This document shows, in pieces, positions 48,264 through 58,038 of a DNA stretch of 64,000 bases. The first letter of the stretch is position 1. Every line of letters begins with the position of its first letter. The notes beneath the pieces were generated by a model, which was not told the origin of the DNA, did no database searches, and was given only the letters and a program-made list of their open reading frames with translations. Both the position numbers and the translations under genes were made by a program. Source of the DNA: Miltoncostaea marina (GTDB taxonomy: Bacteria; Actinomycetota; Thermoleophilia; Miltoncostaeales; Miltoncostaeaceae); assembly GCF_018141525.1 (NCBI RefSeq), contig NZ_CP064655.1, positions 1,488,001 through 1,552,000 on the forward strand, in the 5' to 3' direction.

Positions 48264-49270
48264 GGGAGCGCACGCGGCGCGACGCGTCGGCGGCCGAGGT
48301 GGCGGAGGTGCTGACGCGTCCGGGCGAGCGCTTCGTCGTGACCTCCCATCACAACCCCGATGGCGACGCGATCGGCTCCATGCTGGGGCTCGCGCGCGCC
48401 CTGCGGGCGGCGGGCGCGGACGTGGCGCTGGCCCACGCCGACGTGCCGGCCGTGCCGGGCGACCTCGCGTTCCTGCCGACGGCCGGCGAGGCGATCGCGC
48501 CGGCGCCGCCGGACGACGTGGCGGAGCGCGTGCTCGTGGCGGTCGACTGCGCCAGCGAGCTGCGCATGTGGCACGAGCCGGTCCACGAGCGCGCCCGGCT
48601 GGTGGTCAACATCGACCACCACCAGGACAACACGCGCTTCGGCGACCTCAACCTGATCGAGCCGGCGGCGTCCAGCACGGCCGAGGTGCTGTTCGGCGTG
48701 CTGGAGGAGGCCGGGCTGCCGGTGACCCGCGAGGTGGCCGAGCCGCTGTACGTCGGGCTGGTCACCGACACCGGGCGCTTCGGCTACACCAACACGAGCC
48801 CGCGGTCGCACCGGATCGCCGCGGCGATGCTGGAGGCCGGCGTCGACCCGTCGGCGATGTCCCGCCGCCTGTACGAGGAGCAGCCGCTCGACCGGCTGCT
48901 CCTGATGGGCCGGGCGCTGGAGCGGGCGCGCCCGCTGGCCGGCGGCCGCGTGCTCGCCGCCGTGCTGACCGCCGACGACTTCTCGGCCGCGGGGGGCGAC
49001 GACACCGAGGGCATCGTCGAGACCATGCGGGGCGTGCGCGGCGTGGCCGCCGCCGCCCTGGTCCGCCAGGCCGGCCCGGCCGGGAGCTGGCGCGTCTCGC
49101 TGCGCACGGTCGACCCGGCGGTCGACGTCTCGGCGATCGCCCGCGAGGAGGGCGGCGGCGGCCACCGCGCGGCGGCCGGCTTCAGCACCCGGCGCGCGCC
49201 CGAGGACCTGCTGGCGTGGCTCGACGAGCGCATGGCCCAGCGCCTGGACGCCAACGGGGCCGGTGCCTGA
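48260..49270 (+). CDS. nrnA: DHH-family phosphoesterase (NrnA/oligoribonuclease-like)
   Basis: 336 aa from ATG at 48260. DHH motifs: VTSHHNPDGDAIGS, VDCAS, NIDHHQDN (the DHH) and VTDTGRF; C-terminal DHHA1 with EGGGGHRAAAGF. The family degrades nanoRNA or pAp and cyclic dinucleotide products. In the rbfA-truB context this is the usual actinobacterial gene. It overlaps truB by 8 bp. Confidence 0.92.
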   Translation: MRERTRRDASAAEVAEVLTRPGERFVVTSHHNPDGDAIGSMLGLARALRAAGADVALAHADVPAVPGDLAFLPTAGEAIAPAPPDDVAERVLVAVDCASELRMWHEPVHERARLVVNIDHHQDNTRFGDLNLIEPAASSTAEVLFGVLEEAGLPVTREVAEPLYVGLVTDTGRFGYTNTSPRSHRIAAAMLEAGVDPSAMSRRLYEEQPLDRLLLMGRALERARPLAGGRVLAAVLTADDFSAAGGDDTEGIVETMRGVRGVAAAALVRQAGPAGSWRVSLRTVDPAVDVSAIAREEGGGGHRAAAGFSTRRAPEDLLAWLDERMAQRLDANGAGA

Positions 49271-50159
49271 GCCCGCGTCCGCCGTCCGGGTCGCGCCGGC
49301 CGTCTGGCTCGTGGACAAGCCGGCGGGGCCGACCTCGCACGACGTCGTCGCGGCCGTCCGGCGCCGTCTGCCGCGCCGCACGAAGGTCGGCCACGCCGGC
49401 ACGCTCGACCCGTTCGCCACGGGGCTGCTGGTCGTGATGACCGGCCGCGCCACGCGCCTCGCGCCCTACCTCACCGGCCTCGACAAGACGTACCTGGCCA
49501 CGATGCGCACCGGCTGGACCTCCGCCTCGGGCGACCCCGAGGGCCCGATCGAAGCGGCGGGCGAGCCCGCCACGGCCGAGGCGGTCGCCGCGGCACTGCC
49601 GGGCTTCGTCGGCGCCCAGCGCCAGCGCGTGCCGGCGCTGTCGGCGGTCAAGGTGGGCGGGGAGCGGCTCTACCGGCGCACCCGCCGCGGCGAGGAGGTC
49701 GAGGCGCCCGAGCGCGGGATCGTGGTGCACGAGCTGCGCCTGGCCGAGGACCATGGCGGGGGGCGGGTGACCGTCGAGGCACGCGTCAGCTCGGGGACGT
49801 ACATGCGCACGCTCGTGGCGGACGTGGGCGCCCGGCTCGGCTGCGGCGCCTACTGCGAGGCGCTGCGGCGCACCGCCGTCGGCGGGCTCGCGGTGGCGGA
49901 CGCGGTCGCGCCCGACGAGGTGGGCGGGGCCGGCGGCCTCGACCCCCGCGCGGCGTTGGCCCATCTGCCGGCGCGCGAGCTGTCGGGCGAGGAGGCCGCG
50001 CGCGTGCGCCACGGCGGCGCCGTGGCGGCCGGGCCCGGCGCGCCGGCGGACGGGCCCGTGGCGCTCCTGGCCGGCGGTCGGCTGGTGGCCGTGGCGCAGC
50101 CGGCGGCGGACGGCGCGCTGCGCCCCGCGGTGGTCATCGAGGACCCGGAGCCCCGGTGA
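49263..50159 (+). CDS. truB: tRNA pseudouridine-55 synthase
   Basis: 298 aa from GTG at 49263. Motif I KVGHAGTLDPFATGLL contains the catalytic Asp (about residue 48), with DKTYLATMRTG (motif II) and RVSSGTYMRTLVADVG (motif III). It makes pseudouridine 55 in the T-loop. The overlap with ribF is 4 bp (GTGA). Confidence 0.95.
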   Translation: MPEPASAVRVAPAVWLVDKPAGPTSHDVVAAVRRRLPRRTKVGHAGTLDPFATGLLVVMTGRATRLAPYLTGLDKTYLATMRTGWTSASGDPEGPIEAAGEPATAEAVAAALPGFVGAQRQRVPALSAVKVGGERLYRRTRRGEEVEAPERGIVVHELRLAEDHGGGRVTVEARVSSGTYMRTLVADVGARLGCGAYCEALRRTAVGGLAVADAVAPDEVGGAGGLDPRAALAHLPARELSGEEAARVRHGGAVAAGPGAPADGPVALLAGGRLVAVAQPAADGALRPAVVIEDPEPR

Positions 50160-51118
50160 GGCGGTACAACTCCCTCGGCGACCTGCCCCTCGGCGGCCCG
50201 CGGCGGGTGCTGGCCATCGGCACCTTCGACGGCGTGCACGTCGGCCACCAGGCGGTGATCGGCCGGGCCATGGAGCTGGCCGCGCAGCGCGGCCTGCCGT
50301 GCATGGCGATGACCTTCGAGCCGCAGCCCATCGCGGTGCTGCGCCCCGAGCTGCGGCCGGGCGTGCTGACGCACATCGGCTTCAAGAGCCAGCTCATCGA
50401 GCGCCTGGGCGTCGACGAGCTGCTGGTGGTGCCGTTCACCCGCGCGTTCGCCCGCATCCGGGCCGAGCGCTTCGCGGAGATGCTCGTCTCGCCGCCGGTC
50501 GGCGCGGACGCGGTGGTGGTGGGCGAGAACTTCCGCTTCGGCCACGGCGGCGCCGGAACCGTCGAGATGCTGGCCCAGTTCGGCCGCTCCCGGGCACTCC
50601 ACGTCGAGTGGCCGCCGATGGTGCACAGCGACGACGGCAAGCCGGTCTCATCGACCCGCATCCGCCGGCTGGTGGCGACCGGGCAGGTGGCGAAGGTGAT
50701 CCCGCTGCTCGGCCGCATGCACTCGGTCGAGGGCGTCGTGGTGCACGGCGAGGGCCGCGGCCGGGGCATGGGCATCCCGACGGCCAACCTGGACATCCCC
50801 GCGGACTCGGCGCTGCCCAGCCGGGGCGTCTACGCCTGCCGGGCCGTGCTGGCCGGCGGCCGCAGCGCCGCCGCCGTCAACATCGGCGTGGCGCCGACCT
50901 TCACGGCCGCCGACGCCCGCTCCACACTGCGCCTGGAGGCCTTCCTGCTCGACCACGACGGCGGCGACATCTACGGCCAGTCGATGCGCATCGACTTCAT
51001 CGAGCGCCTGCGCGACGAGCGCCGCTTCGACTCGCCGGACGCCCTGCTCGCCCAGGTGCGCGAGGACGTCGCCCGGGTGCGCGAGCTGGCCGGCGGGGTG
51101 ACCGCCCCCGAGGGGTAG
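50156..51118 (+). CDS. ribF: Bifunctional riboflavin kinase / FAD synthetase
   Basis: 320 aa from GTG at 50156. N-terminal nucleotidyltransferase with TFDGVHVGHQ and VSSTRIR; C-terminal riboflavin kinase with GRGRGMGIPTANL and the DFIERLRDERRF end. It converts riboflavin to FMN and FAD. It is the last gene of the rimP operon and ends inside a strong hairpin region. Confidence 0.95.
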   Translation: MRRYNSLGDLPLGGPRRVLAIGTFDGVHVGHQAVIGRAMELAAQRGLPCMAMTFEPQPIAVLRPELRPGVLTHIGFKSQLIERLGVDELLVVPFTRAFARIRAERFAEMLVSPPVGADAVVVGENFRFGHGGAGTVEMLAQFGRSRALHVEWPPMVHSDDGKPVSSTRIRRLVATGQVAKVIPLLGRMHSVEGVVVHGEGRGRGMGIPTANLDIPADSALPSRGVYACRAVLAGGRSAAAVNIGVAPTFTAADARSTLRLEAFLLDHDGGDIYGQSMRIDFIERLRDERRFDSPDALLAQVREDVARVRELAGGVTAPEG

Positions 51119-51159
51119 GGCGGACCCCTCGGGGCCGGGGCGTCCCGCCCCCGAGGGGT
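51106..51159. terminator. Three-arm bidirectional terminator after ribF
   Basis: CCCCGAGGGGT occurs at 51106-51116 and again at 51149-51159; the reverse complement ACCCCTCGGGG sits between at 51124-51134. The middle arm can pair with either side, giving one hairpin suited to each transcription direction of the convergent ribF and amidase genes. Confidence 0.75.
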
Positions 51160-52730
51160 CAACGCACCTCGAGCGCCGGGCGCAGCGTGTGGAACCCGGT
51201 GGCCATCTGGAAGCCGTGGGCCACCAGCAGGGCCAGCGCGTCGTCGCCCGGGGCGGCGGCGCACTGCATGGAGAGCGGCATCCCCTCGGCGCCGGAGATC
51301 CCGGTGGGGATCGCGATGGCCGGGGCCCCCGACAGGTTCCAGATGTTCGTCTTGCTGCCGCTCGACCGGCGCGCCGAGGGCGTGCCGCCGCCGGCGATCA
51401 GGCCGGCGATGTTGTCGGCGGGGTGGATCAGCACGTCGACCTCCTGGAAGACGCGCAGGAAGCGCTCGATCCACAGGCGCCGCACCCGCTGGGCCTGCGA
51501 GTAGGCGTGGCCGGGCATCAGCACGCCGGGCGCCACCCGGTCGATGTACGCCTGCGACATGTTCTGCGGCTGGGTGACCAGGTTGACGTGCTGGTAGGCC
51601 GCCACCTCGTGGCTGCGGATGATGTCGTAGAACGACGACACGCTGGTCAGGCCGGGCAGGAGCACCTCGGTGGTGACCGTGCGGACCGTCGCGCCCTGAG
51701 CCTTCACCACCGTCACGGCCTCCTCGAAGGCCGCGAGCTCGTCGTCGTTGGGCACACCGCGCAGGAAGTCGTCCGCCGCGGGCACGCCCACCACCACGCC
51801 GCGCAGCGGCTTGCGCGACGGCGCGGCCAGCAGGCGCTTGGCCAGCGAGTAGCGCTTCACGGGCCGGCTGAGCGGGTCCTTCGGGTCGGCGCCGCCGACG
51901 GCGTCGACCACCAGCGCGCAGTCGAGCGCCGAGTGGCACAGCGGCCCCGGGTGGTCCATCGACCAGGCCAGCGGCAGGATGCCGTGCAGGCTCACGGTGC
52001 CGTAGGTCGGCTTGAAGCCCGACAGGCCGCAGTTGGCGGCCGGGCCGCGGATGGAGCCGCCCGTGCAGGTGCCCATGCCGACCATGAACTCCGAGGCTGC
52101 CAGCCCGGCGGCCGACCCCGAGCTCGACCCGCCCGGCGTGCGCTCGAGGTCCCAGGGGTTGCGGGCGGCCGACGCGGTGGCCGTGGCCAGCTCGCTCGTG
52201 CCGACCTTGCCCATGATCGTGACGCCCGCGGCCTTCAGCCGGGCGACCGACTCGGCGTCGAAGGGCGGCACGTAGCCCGTGTAGAGCTTCGAGTTGCCCT
52301 CCGTGACGTACCCCTGCGTGAGGTAGATGTCCTTCAGGGCCACGGTGATGCCGTGCAGCGGGCCGAGGTGCCGCCCCCGGCGCAGGAGGCGCTCGGCGGC
52401 GCGCGCCTGGGCCAGGATGTCGGCGTCGGGGTAGCGGTTGACGAACGCCTGCACCCGCGGATCGACCGCCTCGATGCGCTCGAGGAACGCGAGCGCGATG
52501 TCGACCGGCGACAGCCGGCCCGACGCCACGAGCGGCGCGGCCTCGGAGATCTGGAGGTCGTGGAGGGGGCCGTCGGGCAGCTTCGGCCCCGGCTTGGGCT
52601 TCTTCACCGCGGCGCCGAGCCCCGGCACGGGCGCGGCGAGCACCGACGCCGCGGCCGCGGCGGCCGCCGCGCCCTTCACGAAGTCCCGCCGGCTGACCGA
52701 CGGCGCGGGCGCCTCGACCGGCGGCGTCAC
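51159..52730 (-). CDS. TAT-exported amidase-signature enzyme
   Basis: 523 aa from GTG at 52730. The N-terminus has a twin-arginine signal (SRRDFVKG followed by an Ala-rich hydrophobic stretch, about 10-35). The amidase-signature core is complete: Lys in VALKDI, the GGSSSGSAAG serine loop (both catalytic Ser) and GSIRGPAANCG. The family hydrolyses amides, including peptide amides and aryl amides. Export to the periplasmic side is inferred from the signal. It is coupled by GTGA to a 75-aa gene upstream. Confidence 0.88.
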   Translation of the reverse strand: MTPPVEAPAPSVSRRDFVKGAAAAAAAASVLAAPVPGLGAAVKKPKPGPKLPDGPLHDLQISEAAPLVASGRLSPVDIALAFLERIEAVDPRVQAFVNRYPDADILAQARAAERLLRRGRHLGPLHGITVALKDIYLTQGYVTEGNSKLYTGYVPPFDAESVARLKAAGVTIMGKVGTSELATATASAARNPWDLERTPGGSSSGSAAGLAASEFMVGMGTCTGGSIRGPAANCGLSGFKPTYGTVSLHGILPLAWSMDHPGPLCHSALDCALVVDAVGGADPKDPLSRPVKRYSLAKRLLAAPSRKPLRGVVVGVPAADDFLRGVPNDDELAAFEEAVTVVKAQGATVRTVTTEVLLPGLTSVSSFYDIIRSHEVAAYQHVNLVTQPQNMSQAYIDRVAPGVLMPGHAYSQAQRVRRLWIERFLRVFQEVDVLIHPADNIAGLIAGGGTPSARRSSGSKTNIWNLSGAPAIAIPTGISGAEGMPLSMQCAAAPGDDALALLVAHGFQMATGFHTLRPALEVR

Positions 52731-52954
52731 GAGCCCCAGCCCTTCGCGCCGGGCTCGACGGTGCGCACGGGCACGTACTCGACGAGCGGCGAGGGCGTGT
52801 CCTGCTGCGGCATCGCCGCGAGCACCGCCTGGCACTCCTCCAGGCCGTTCAGGATCGCGTCGAAGATGGTCGTCGGGAGCTGGTGCGGGCCGAGGCCGTG
52901 CAGCGGCCCGAGCTTCTCGGCGAGTGCGATCGCCTCCTCTGGTGTGTACGGCAC
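52727..52954 (-). CDS. 75-aa protein coupled to the exported amidase
   Basis: 75 aa from GTG at 52954, with GGAGGA 8 nt upstream. The sequence begins PYTPEEAIALAEKLGPLHGLGPHQLPTT, then a helix ILNGLEECQAVLAAM and an extended acidic/Pro C-terminus ending WGS. No signal peptide. It overlaps the amidase start by 4 bp, so stoichiometric production is likely; it may be an accessory or substrate-binding partner. Family not recognised. Confidence 0.65.
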   Translation of the reverse strand: MPYTPEEAIALAEKLGPLHGLGPHQLPTTIFDAILNGLEECQAVLAAMPQQDTPSPLVEYVPVRTVEPGAKGWGS

Positions 52955-53122
52955 CTGTGGATCCTCCCCTGGCGTGGTGGTGCGTCCGGCGCCTCCGGGA
53001 CCCCCGGGCGGGGGAGGCCGGCGCAGCCTGCCGGGCGGGCGCGGGCGCGTCCATTGGACGGCGGGCCGGGATGCGGCGCCCCCGGCTCCGCCCCCGGGCG
53101 GAAGGCGCGGGCGGGCGTTTGC

Positions 53123-53128
53123 TAGGGT
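53123..53128 (+). promoter_or_regulatory. Candidate -10 TAGGGT for rpsO
   Basis: TAGGGT about 105 nt before the rpsO ATG gives an untranslated leader of roughly 100 nt (GC-rich, self-complementary), where S15 autoregulation could act. No clear -35. Confidence 0.45.
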
Positions 53129-53233
53129 CGGCGCACGTCCGGGGTACGAGCAGCGTGCACGCACCTCCCCCGGGCGCGACGACGAGCGACCCGGTGCGGC
53201 CCAGGCTGCGCCGCGGCTGAGACAGGAGACGAG

Positions 53234-53500
53234 ATGCTGGACAAGGACGCCAAGCAGGGGGTCATCTCGACCCACCGCAGGCACGAGAGCGACACGGGTT
53301 CCCCGCAGGTCCAGGTTGCGATCCTCACCGAGCGGATCAACCAGCTGACGGAGCACCTGAAGAGCCACAAGAAGGACCACCACTCGCGACGTGGGCTGCT
53401 CCAGATGGTGGGGCGCCGCCGGCGGCTGCTGAACTACATGCAGCGGACCGACCTGGACGGGTACCGCGAGCTGACGAAGACGCTCGGGCTGCGCAGGTAG
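53234..53500 (+). CDS. rpsO: 30S ribosomal protein S15
   Basis: 88 aa from ATG at 53234 with AGGAGA upstream. Canonical S15: [51 protein letters not shown]. It binds the central domain of 16S rRNA early in 30S assembly. It lies immediately before pnp, the widespread rpsO-pnp arrangement. Confidence 0.98.
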   Translation: MLDKDAKQGVISTHRRHESDTGSPQVQVAILTERINQLTEHLKSHKKDHHSRRGLLQMVGRRRRLLNYMQRTDLDGYRELTKTLGLRR

Positions 53501-53604
53501 ATGCCGCGCGGCCGCGCAGCGCGCGCCGACGATGAAGCCCGGCGCCGGGTGGCGCGGGCACGAGGGCCCCGGCCGAGTGGCCAGGGGCGGACAAGGGACG
53601 TGAC

Positions 53605-55788
53605 ATGGGTGTAGAGGTAGTGACCGCGCAGGTCGGCGACTCGCCGATCAGCTTCGAGACGGGCAAGCTCGCGAAGCAGGCCAACGGGGCGGTCGTCGTC
53701 CGGTCGGGCGACACGGTGGTGCTGGTGACGGCGGTCGGCGCGCAGCAGCCGCGCCCGGGGGCGGACTTCTTCCCGCTCACGGTCGACGTCGAGGAGCGGA
53801 TGTACGCCGCGGGCAAGATCCCCGGCGGCTTCATCAAGCGCGAGTCGCGCCCGAGCGACCGGGCCACGCTGACGGCGCGGATGACCGACCGGCCGATCCG
53901 GCCGCTGTGGCCGAAGGGCTACCGCAACGAGACCCAGGTCATCGCGACGGTTTTGTCCGTCGACCAGGTCAACCCGTTCGACATCCTCTGCCTCAACGGC
54001 GCCTCCGCGGCGCTGATGATCTCGGAGCTGCCGTTCGCCGGCCCGATCGGCGCCGTGCGCATCGGCCTGATCGGCGACGAGTTCATCATCAACCCGACCC
54101 TGCAGGAGACCGAGGACTCCGAGCTCGACCTGGTCGTCGCCGGCACCGCCGAGGCCATCTCGATGGTCGAGGCCGGCGCGAAGGAGGTCGACGAGGAGAC
54201 GATGCTCGAGGCGCTCCAGATCGCCCACGAGGAGATCCGGTCGCTCTGCGAGGTGCAGCTCGAGCTGGTGAAGAAGGCCGGCAAGGAGAAGTGGGACGTC
54301 GCGCCGGTGACGGTCGACGAGGCGCTCTCGGCGAAGATCGAGACGGCCGCGGGCAAGGACCTGGCCGAGGCCACCTCGGAGCAGGCCAAGCTGCTGCGCC
54401 GCGACAAGGTGGCCGCCGTGCGCGCCGCCGCCCAGGAGGCCGTGGTCGGCGCCGACGCCGACCCGGAGGAGGTCGCCGCCTTCGGCCGCGCCTTCGACGC
54501 GCTCCAGAAGAGCCTCATCCGCCGCCGCATCGCGGTCGACAAGCACCGCCCCGACGGCCGCGCCGCCGAGGAGATCCGCCCGATCGCCTGCGAGGCGGGC
54601 GTGCTGCCGCGCGTGCACGGCTCCGGCCTGTTCACCCGCGGCGAGACCCAGGTGCTCACGAGCCTCGCGCTCGGCACCACCAAGGAGGCGCAGCGCATCG
54701 ACGGCCTCGGCATCGAGACCAGCAAGCGCTACATCCACCACTACAACTTCCCGCCCTACAGCGTGGGCGAGACCGGCTTCATGCGCGGCCCCAAGCGCCG
54801 CGACATCGGCCACGGCGCGCTCGCCGAGCGGGCCCTGCTGCCGATGATCCCGGACGACGTGGAGTTCCCGTACACGCTGCGGCTCGTCTCGGAGACGCTC
54901 GAGAGCAACGGGTCCTCGTCGATGGCCTCGGTCTGCGGCTCCACGCTGGCGCTGCTCGACGCCGGCGTGCCGATCACCCGGCCGGTGGCGGGCATCGCCA
55001 TGGGCCTCATCAAGGAGGGTGACGACTACATCATCCTCTCCGACATCCAGGGCGACGAGGACCACCTCGGCGACATGGACTTCAAGGTGGCCGGCACCGA
55101 GAAGGGCATCAACGCCCTGCAGATGGACATCAAGATCACCGGCGTGACCTTCGAGATCCTGCGCGACGCGCTCGCCCAGGCGAAGGCCGGTCGCGAGCAC
55201 ATCCTCGGGATCATGTCCCAGACGCTGTCCGGCCCGCGCGAGGAGCTGTCGGCCTGGGCGCCGCGCATCACGGCGATCCAGATCGACCCCGAGCGGATCG
55301 GCACCGTCATCGGCAAGGGCGGCGAGACCATCCGCGGCCTGGAGGCCGACTACGAGGTCGAGATCTCGATCGAGGACGACGGCACGGTCAAGGTCTACGG
55401 CGTCAACGGCGAGAAGGCCGACGCCGCGGTCGAGGCCATCCGCGCCATGACGAAGGACGTCGAGGTCGGCGACACCTACATGGGCGCCAAGGTGGTCAAG
55501 ACGACCACGTTCGGCGCGTTCGTCGAGCTCACGAAGGGCGTCGACGGCCTGCTGCACATCTCCAACCTCGGCCGCGGCCGGGTGGAGAAGGTCGAGGACG
55601 TGATCAACCGCGGCGACACGGTCGACGTGACCGTCGTCGAGGTCGACAAGGCGCGCGGCCGCATCGGCCTGCGGATCGTCGGCATGGAGGACGTCGACGG
55701 CGGCGGGGGCGAGGGCGGCGACAACGGCTCCGGGGGCGACGGCGAGCGCCCGCGCCGGCGCCGGCGCCGGCTGACGGCCGCCGAGTAG
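53605..55788 (+). CDS. pnp: Polynucleotide phosphorylase
   Basis: 727 aa from ATG at 53605. Two RNase PH domains (the second with [13 protein letters not shown] near 340 and [16 protein letters not shown] near 460), a KH domain ([15 protein letters not shown] near 567) and an S1 domain ([22 protein letters not shown] near 620) are followed by a Gly- and Arg-rich tail. It degrades RNA 3' to 5' using phosphate and can add tails. It overlaps the M16 protease gene by one base. Confidence 0.98.
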   Translation: MGVEVVTAQVGDSPISFETGKLAKQANGAVVVRSGDTVVLVTAVGAQQPRPGADFFPLTVDVEERMYAAGKIPGGFIKRESRPSDRATLTARMTDRPIRPLWPKGYRNETQVIATVLSVDQVNPFDILCLNGASAALMISELPFAGPIGAVRIGLIGDEFIINPTLQETEDSELDLVVAGTAEAISMVEAGAKEVDEETMLEALQIAHEEIRSLCEVQLELVKKAGKEKWDVAPVTVDEALSAKIETAAGKDLAEATSEQAKLLRRDKVAAVRAAAQEAVVGADADPEEVAAFGRAFDALQKSLIRRRIAVDKHRPDGRAAEEIRPIACEAGVLPRVHGSGLFTRGETQVLTSLALGTTKEAQRIDGLGIETSKRYIHHYNFPPYSVGETGFMRGPKRRDIGHGALAERALLPMIPDDVEFPYTLRLVSETLESNGSSSMASVCGSTLALLDAGVPITRPVAGIAMGLIKEGDDYIILSDIQGDEDHLGDMDFKVAGTEKGINALQMDIKITGVTFEILRDALAQAKAGREHILGIMSQTLSGPREELSAWAPRITAIQIDPERIGTVIGKGGETIRGLEADYEVEISIEDDGTVKVYGVNGEKADAAVEAIRAMTKDVEVGDTYMGAKVVKTTTFGAFVELTKGVDGLLHISNLGRGRVEKVEDVINRGDTVDVTVVEVDKARGRIGLRIVGMEDVDGGGGEGGDNGSGGDGERPRRRRRRLTAAE

Positions 55789-57089
55789 TGCCCGCGATCC
55801 CCGCCTCCGCCGCGCCGGCGCCGGTCCTCGGCGTCACCTCGGGAGGGCTCCGTGTGGTCACGGAGTCCATCCCGGGCGTGCGCTCCGTCGCCGTCGGCGT
55901 CTGGATCGGCGTCGGCTCGCGCTTCGAGCGGCCGGCCGAGGCGGGGATCTCGCACTTCCTCGAGCACATGCTCTTCAAGGGCACGCCGACCCACTCGCCC
56001 GAGGAGATCGCCCAGGCCTTCGACGCCCTCGGCGGCGAGGTCAACGCGGCGACCGGCAAGGACTACACGGTCCTCTACTGCCGGGTGCTCGACGAGCTCC
56101 TCGACCGGGCGATGCCGCTGCTCGCCGACATGGCCCAGCGGCCGGTGATGCGCGACCTCGAGCAGGAGCGCGAGGTGGTCCTCGAGGAGATCGCGATGTA
56201 CGAGGACGACCCGCAGGACCAGATCCACGACCTCGCGAGCGAGGCCGTGTTCCCCGACCAGGCGCTCGGCCGCCCGGTGATCGGCACCGCCGAGGTCATC
56301 GGCGGCGTCACCGAGGCCGTCGTGCGCGACTACCACCGAGGCCACTACACGGCGCCGAACATGGTGGTCGCCGCGGCCGGCAACGTGGCCCACGAGCGGG
56401 TGCTGGAGCTGTCCGAGCGGCTGCTGCGCGAGGTCTCCCCGCAGCGCAGCGAGGGCGTCTTCGAGCCCGCCGCGCCGGGCCGGCCGGCCCTCGTGGTGAA
56501 GGAGAAGGCGACCGAGCAGTACCACGTCTGCCTCGGCGGGCCCGGGCTGTCGCGCAACGACCCGCGCCGGCACGCCCAGTCGGTGCTCGACACCGTGCTC
56601 GGCGGCTCCATGAGCAGCCGGCTCTTCCAGGAGGTGCGCGAGAAGCGCGGCCTCGCGTACTCCGTGGGTTCCTACGCCGTCGGCTACGCCGACGCCGGCC
56701 AGGTGGGCGTCTACCTCGGCACCCGCGAGGACAACCTCGGCGTGGCCTGCGAGATCATCGGCGCCGAGCTGCGCCGCATCGGCGAGGAGCCGCTCCCCGC
56801 CGACGAGCTGCGCCGGGCCAAGGACCACCTCAAGGGGCGCCTCGTGCTCGGCATGGAGAGCTCCAGCACCCGCATGAACCGCATCGGGCGCGCCGTGCTG
56901 ACCGACACCGAGCTGCTCACCATCGACGAGATCGTCGAGCGCGTCGAGGCCGTCACCGCCGACGACGTGATCGCGCTGGCGCGCGAGCACTGGCACCCTG
57001 ACGCGATGTCCGTCGCGGCCATCGGGCCGAAGGGCGACGCCATCCGCTCCGCGGTCGCGGCGCTCTCGCCCCAGCTCGCCGCCGCGTAG
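55788..57089 (+). CDS. M16-family zinc peptidase
   Basis: 433 aa from GTG at 55788. The inverted zinc motif HFLEH (HxxEH) near residue 62 with the downstream Glu in [28 protein letters not shown] fits the processing-peptidase family. The gene directly follows pnp, its usual actinobacterial position. It probably degrades peptides or processes proteins in the cytoplasm. Confidence 0.92.
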   Translation: MPAIPASAAPAPVLGVTSGGLRVVTESIPGVRSVAVGVWIGVGSRFERPAEAGISHFLEHMLFKGTPTHSPEEIAQAFDALGGEVNAATGKDYTVLYCRVLDELLDRAMPLLADMAQRPVMRDLEQEREVVLEEIAMYEDDPQDQIHDLASEAVFPDQALGRPVIGTAEVIGGVTEAVVRDYHRGHYTAPNMVVAAAGNVAHERVLELSERLLREVSPQRSEGVFEPAAPGRPALVVKEKATEQYHVCLGGPGLSRNDPRRHAQSVLDTVLGGSMSSRLFQEVREKRGLAYSVGSYAVGYADAGQVGVYLGTREDNLGVACEIIGAELRRIGEEPLPADELRRAKDHLKGRLVLGMESSSTRMNRIGRAVLTDTELLTIDEIVERVEAVTADDVIALAREHWHPDAMSVAAIGPKGDAIRSAVAALSPQLAAA

Positions 57090-57212
57090 CAGCGTCCCGC
57101 GGGGCCGCCCGGCCGCCGCGCCGTCGCGCTCCGGGCCGGTGACCGCGGTCGCCGGCGCCGTCGTCCGGCCTCGTCGCGCCGGTGCCGACCATGGTCGTCC
57201 GAGGCCGCTGAG

Positions 57213-57376
57213 CCCCGGTTGCCGGGGAACGCGCGATTGGCGCGTGCGGCGTGCGCCAATTGTCGCGCCGGACGAGGGACGAGCGGACCCGTCCGTGAAC
57301 GCCCGCGTACGAAGTCGGAGGGGACCGCCGACGGCGGGTCGCGCCAATTGGCGCGACCCGGGTGCGTCAATCGCGC
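57213..57376. repeat. Cluster of GCGCCAATT palindromes between convergent genes
   Basis: The 319-bp gap 57090-57408 holds no gene. It contains a CCCCGG/CCGGGG hairpin (57213-57227); the repeat word ATTGGCGC/GCGCCAAT at 57235-57242 and 57253-57260 (inverted to each other); a perfect 26-bp palindrome at 57335-57360 centred on CCAATTGG; and a degenerate copy GCGTCAATCGCGC at 57364-57376. It lies between 3' ends, so a promoter role is not obvious. Confidence 0.8.
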
Positions 57377-57408
57377 ATGACCGCGCCCCGGGGCGCGGCG
57401 CCCGTCCC

Positions 57409-57996
57409 TCATGCGACCGGCGCCGGCGCCTCCATGCCGAAGCCGAGGAGGTGGGGGACGGGCTCGGTCTCGAGGACGGTGACGCTCGCGTTGCGGACGG
57501 GGACGAGGTGCTCCGGGTCGAGCCCCGCGAGCTCCTGGCAGGCGGCGCGGACGGGGCCGCCGTGGGTGACGGCGACGACCCGGCGCGCGCCGGAGGCGGC
57601 CAGGTCGGCGAGGGCGGCGGCCACCCGGGCGCGGGTGGCCCGCCACGGCTCGCCGCCGGGCGGCGCGCCGTGGCCCAGGCGCCAGCGGGCGAAGGCCTGG
57701 CGATCGGCGGGGCCGAGCTCGACCGGCAGGCGGGCGGTCCAGTCGCCGAGGTCGGCCTCGCGCAGGCGGGCGTCGGGCGGCAGCTCCGGCACGGCCAGGC
57801 CCAGCAGGGCGAGCGTCTCGCGCGCGCGACGCAGGTCCGAGGAGACCGCGAGGTCGGGGCGCAGCGCCGCGACGAGCGGGCGGAGGGCCTCGGCCTGCCG
57901 GCGGCCGACGCCCGAGAGCGGCGGGTCGGCCGCGCCCTGCAGGCGCCCGGCGGCGTTCCACTCCGACTGGCCGTGGCGGACGAGGATCAGGCGCAC
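57409..57996 (-). CDS. Histidine phosphatase (phosphoglycerate mutase-like)
   Basis: 195 aa from GTG at 57996, 6 nt behind TAGGCT. LVRHGQSEWN holds the phosphorylated His (residue 8), an Arg of the pocket is in SDLRRARET and the second His is in VTHGGPV. Such enzymes dephosphorylate small metabolites (GpmB, CobC-like); specificity cannot be read. It is divergent from dapB with back-to-back -10 hexamers. Confidence 0.85.
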   Translation of the reverse strand: MRLILVRHGQSEWNAAGRLQGAADPPLSGVGRRQAEALRPLVAALRPDLAVSSDLRRARETLALLGLAVPELPPDARLREADLGDWTARLPVELGPADRQAFARWRLGHGAPPGGEPWRATRARVAAALADLAASGARRVVAVTHGGPVRAACQELAGLDPEHLVPVRNASVTVLETEPVPHLLGFGMEAPAPVA

Positions 57997-58002
57997 CCGG
58001 CG

Positions 58003-58031
58003 AGCCTACGGGCCCGCCGTGGCTGTAGGGT
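58003..58031. promoter_or_regulatory. Back-to-back divergent -10 pair (phosphatase / dapB)
   Basis: Minus-strand TAGGCT (58003-58008, 6 nt from the 57996 start) and plus-strand TAGGGT (58026-58031, 7 nt from the dapB start) are 17 bp apart, so each occupies the other promoter's -35 position. Confidence 0.5.
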
Positions 58032-58038
58032 GGGCTGC

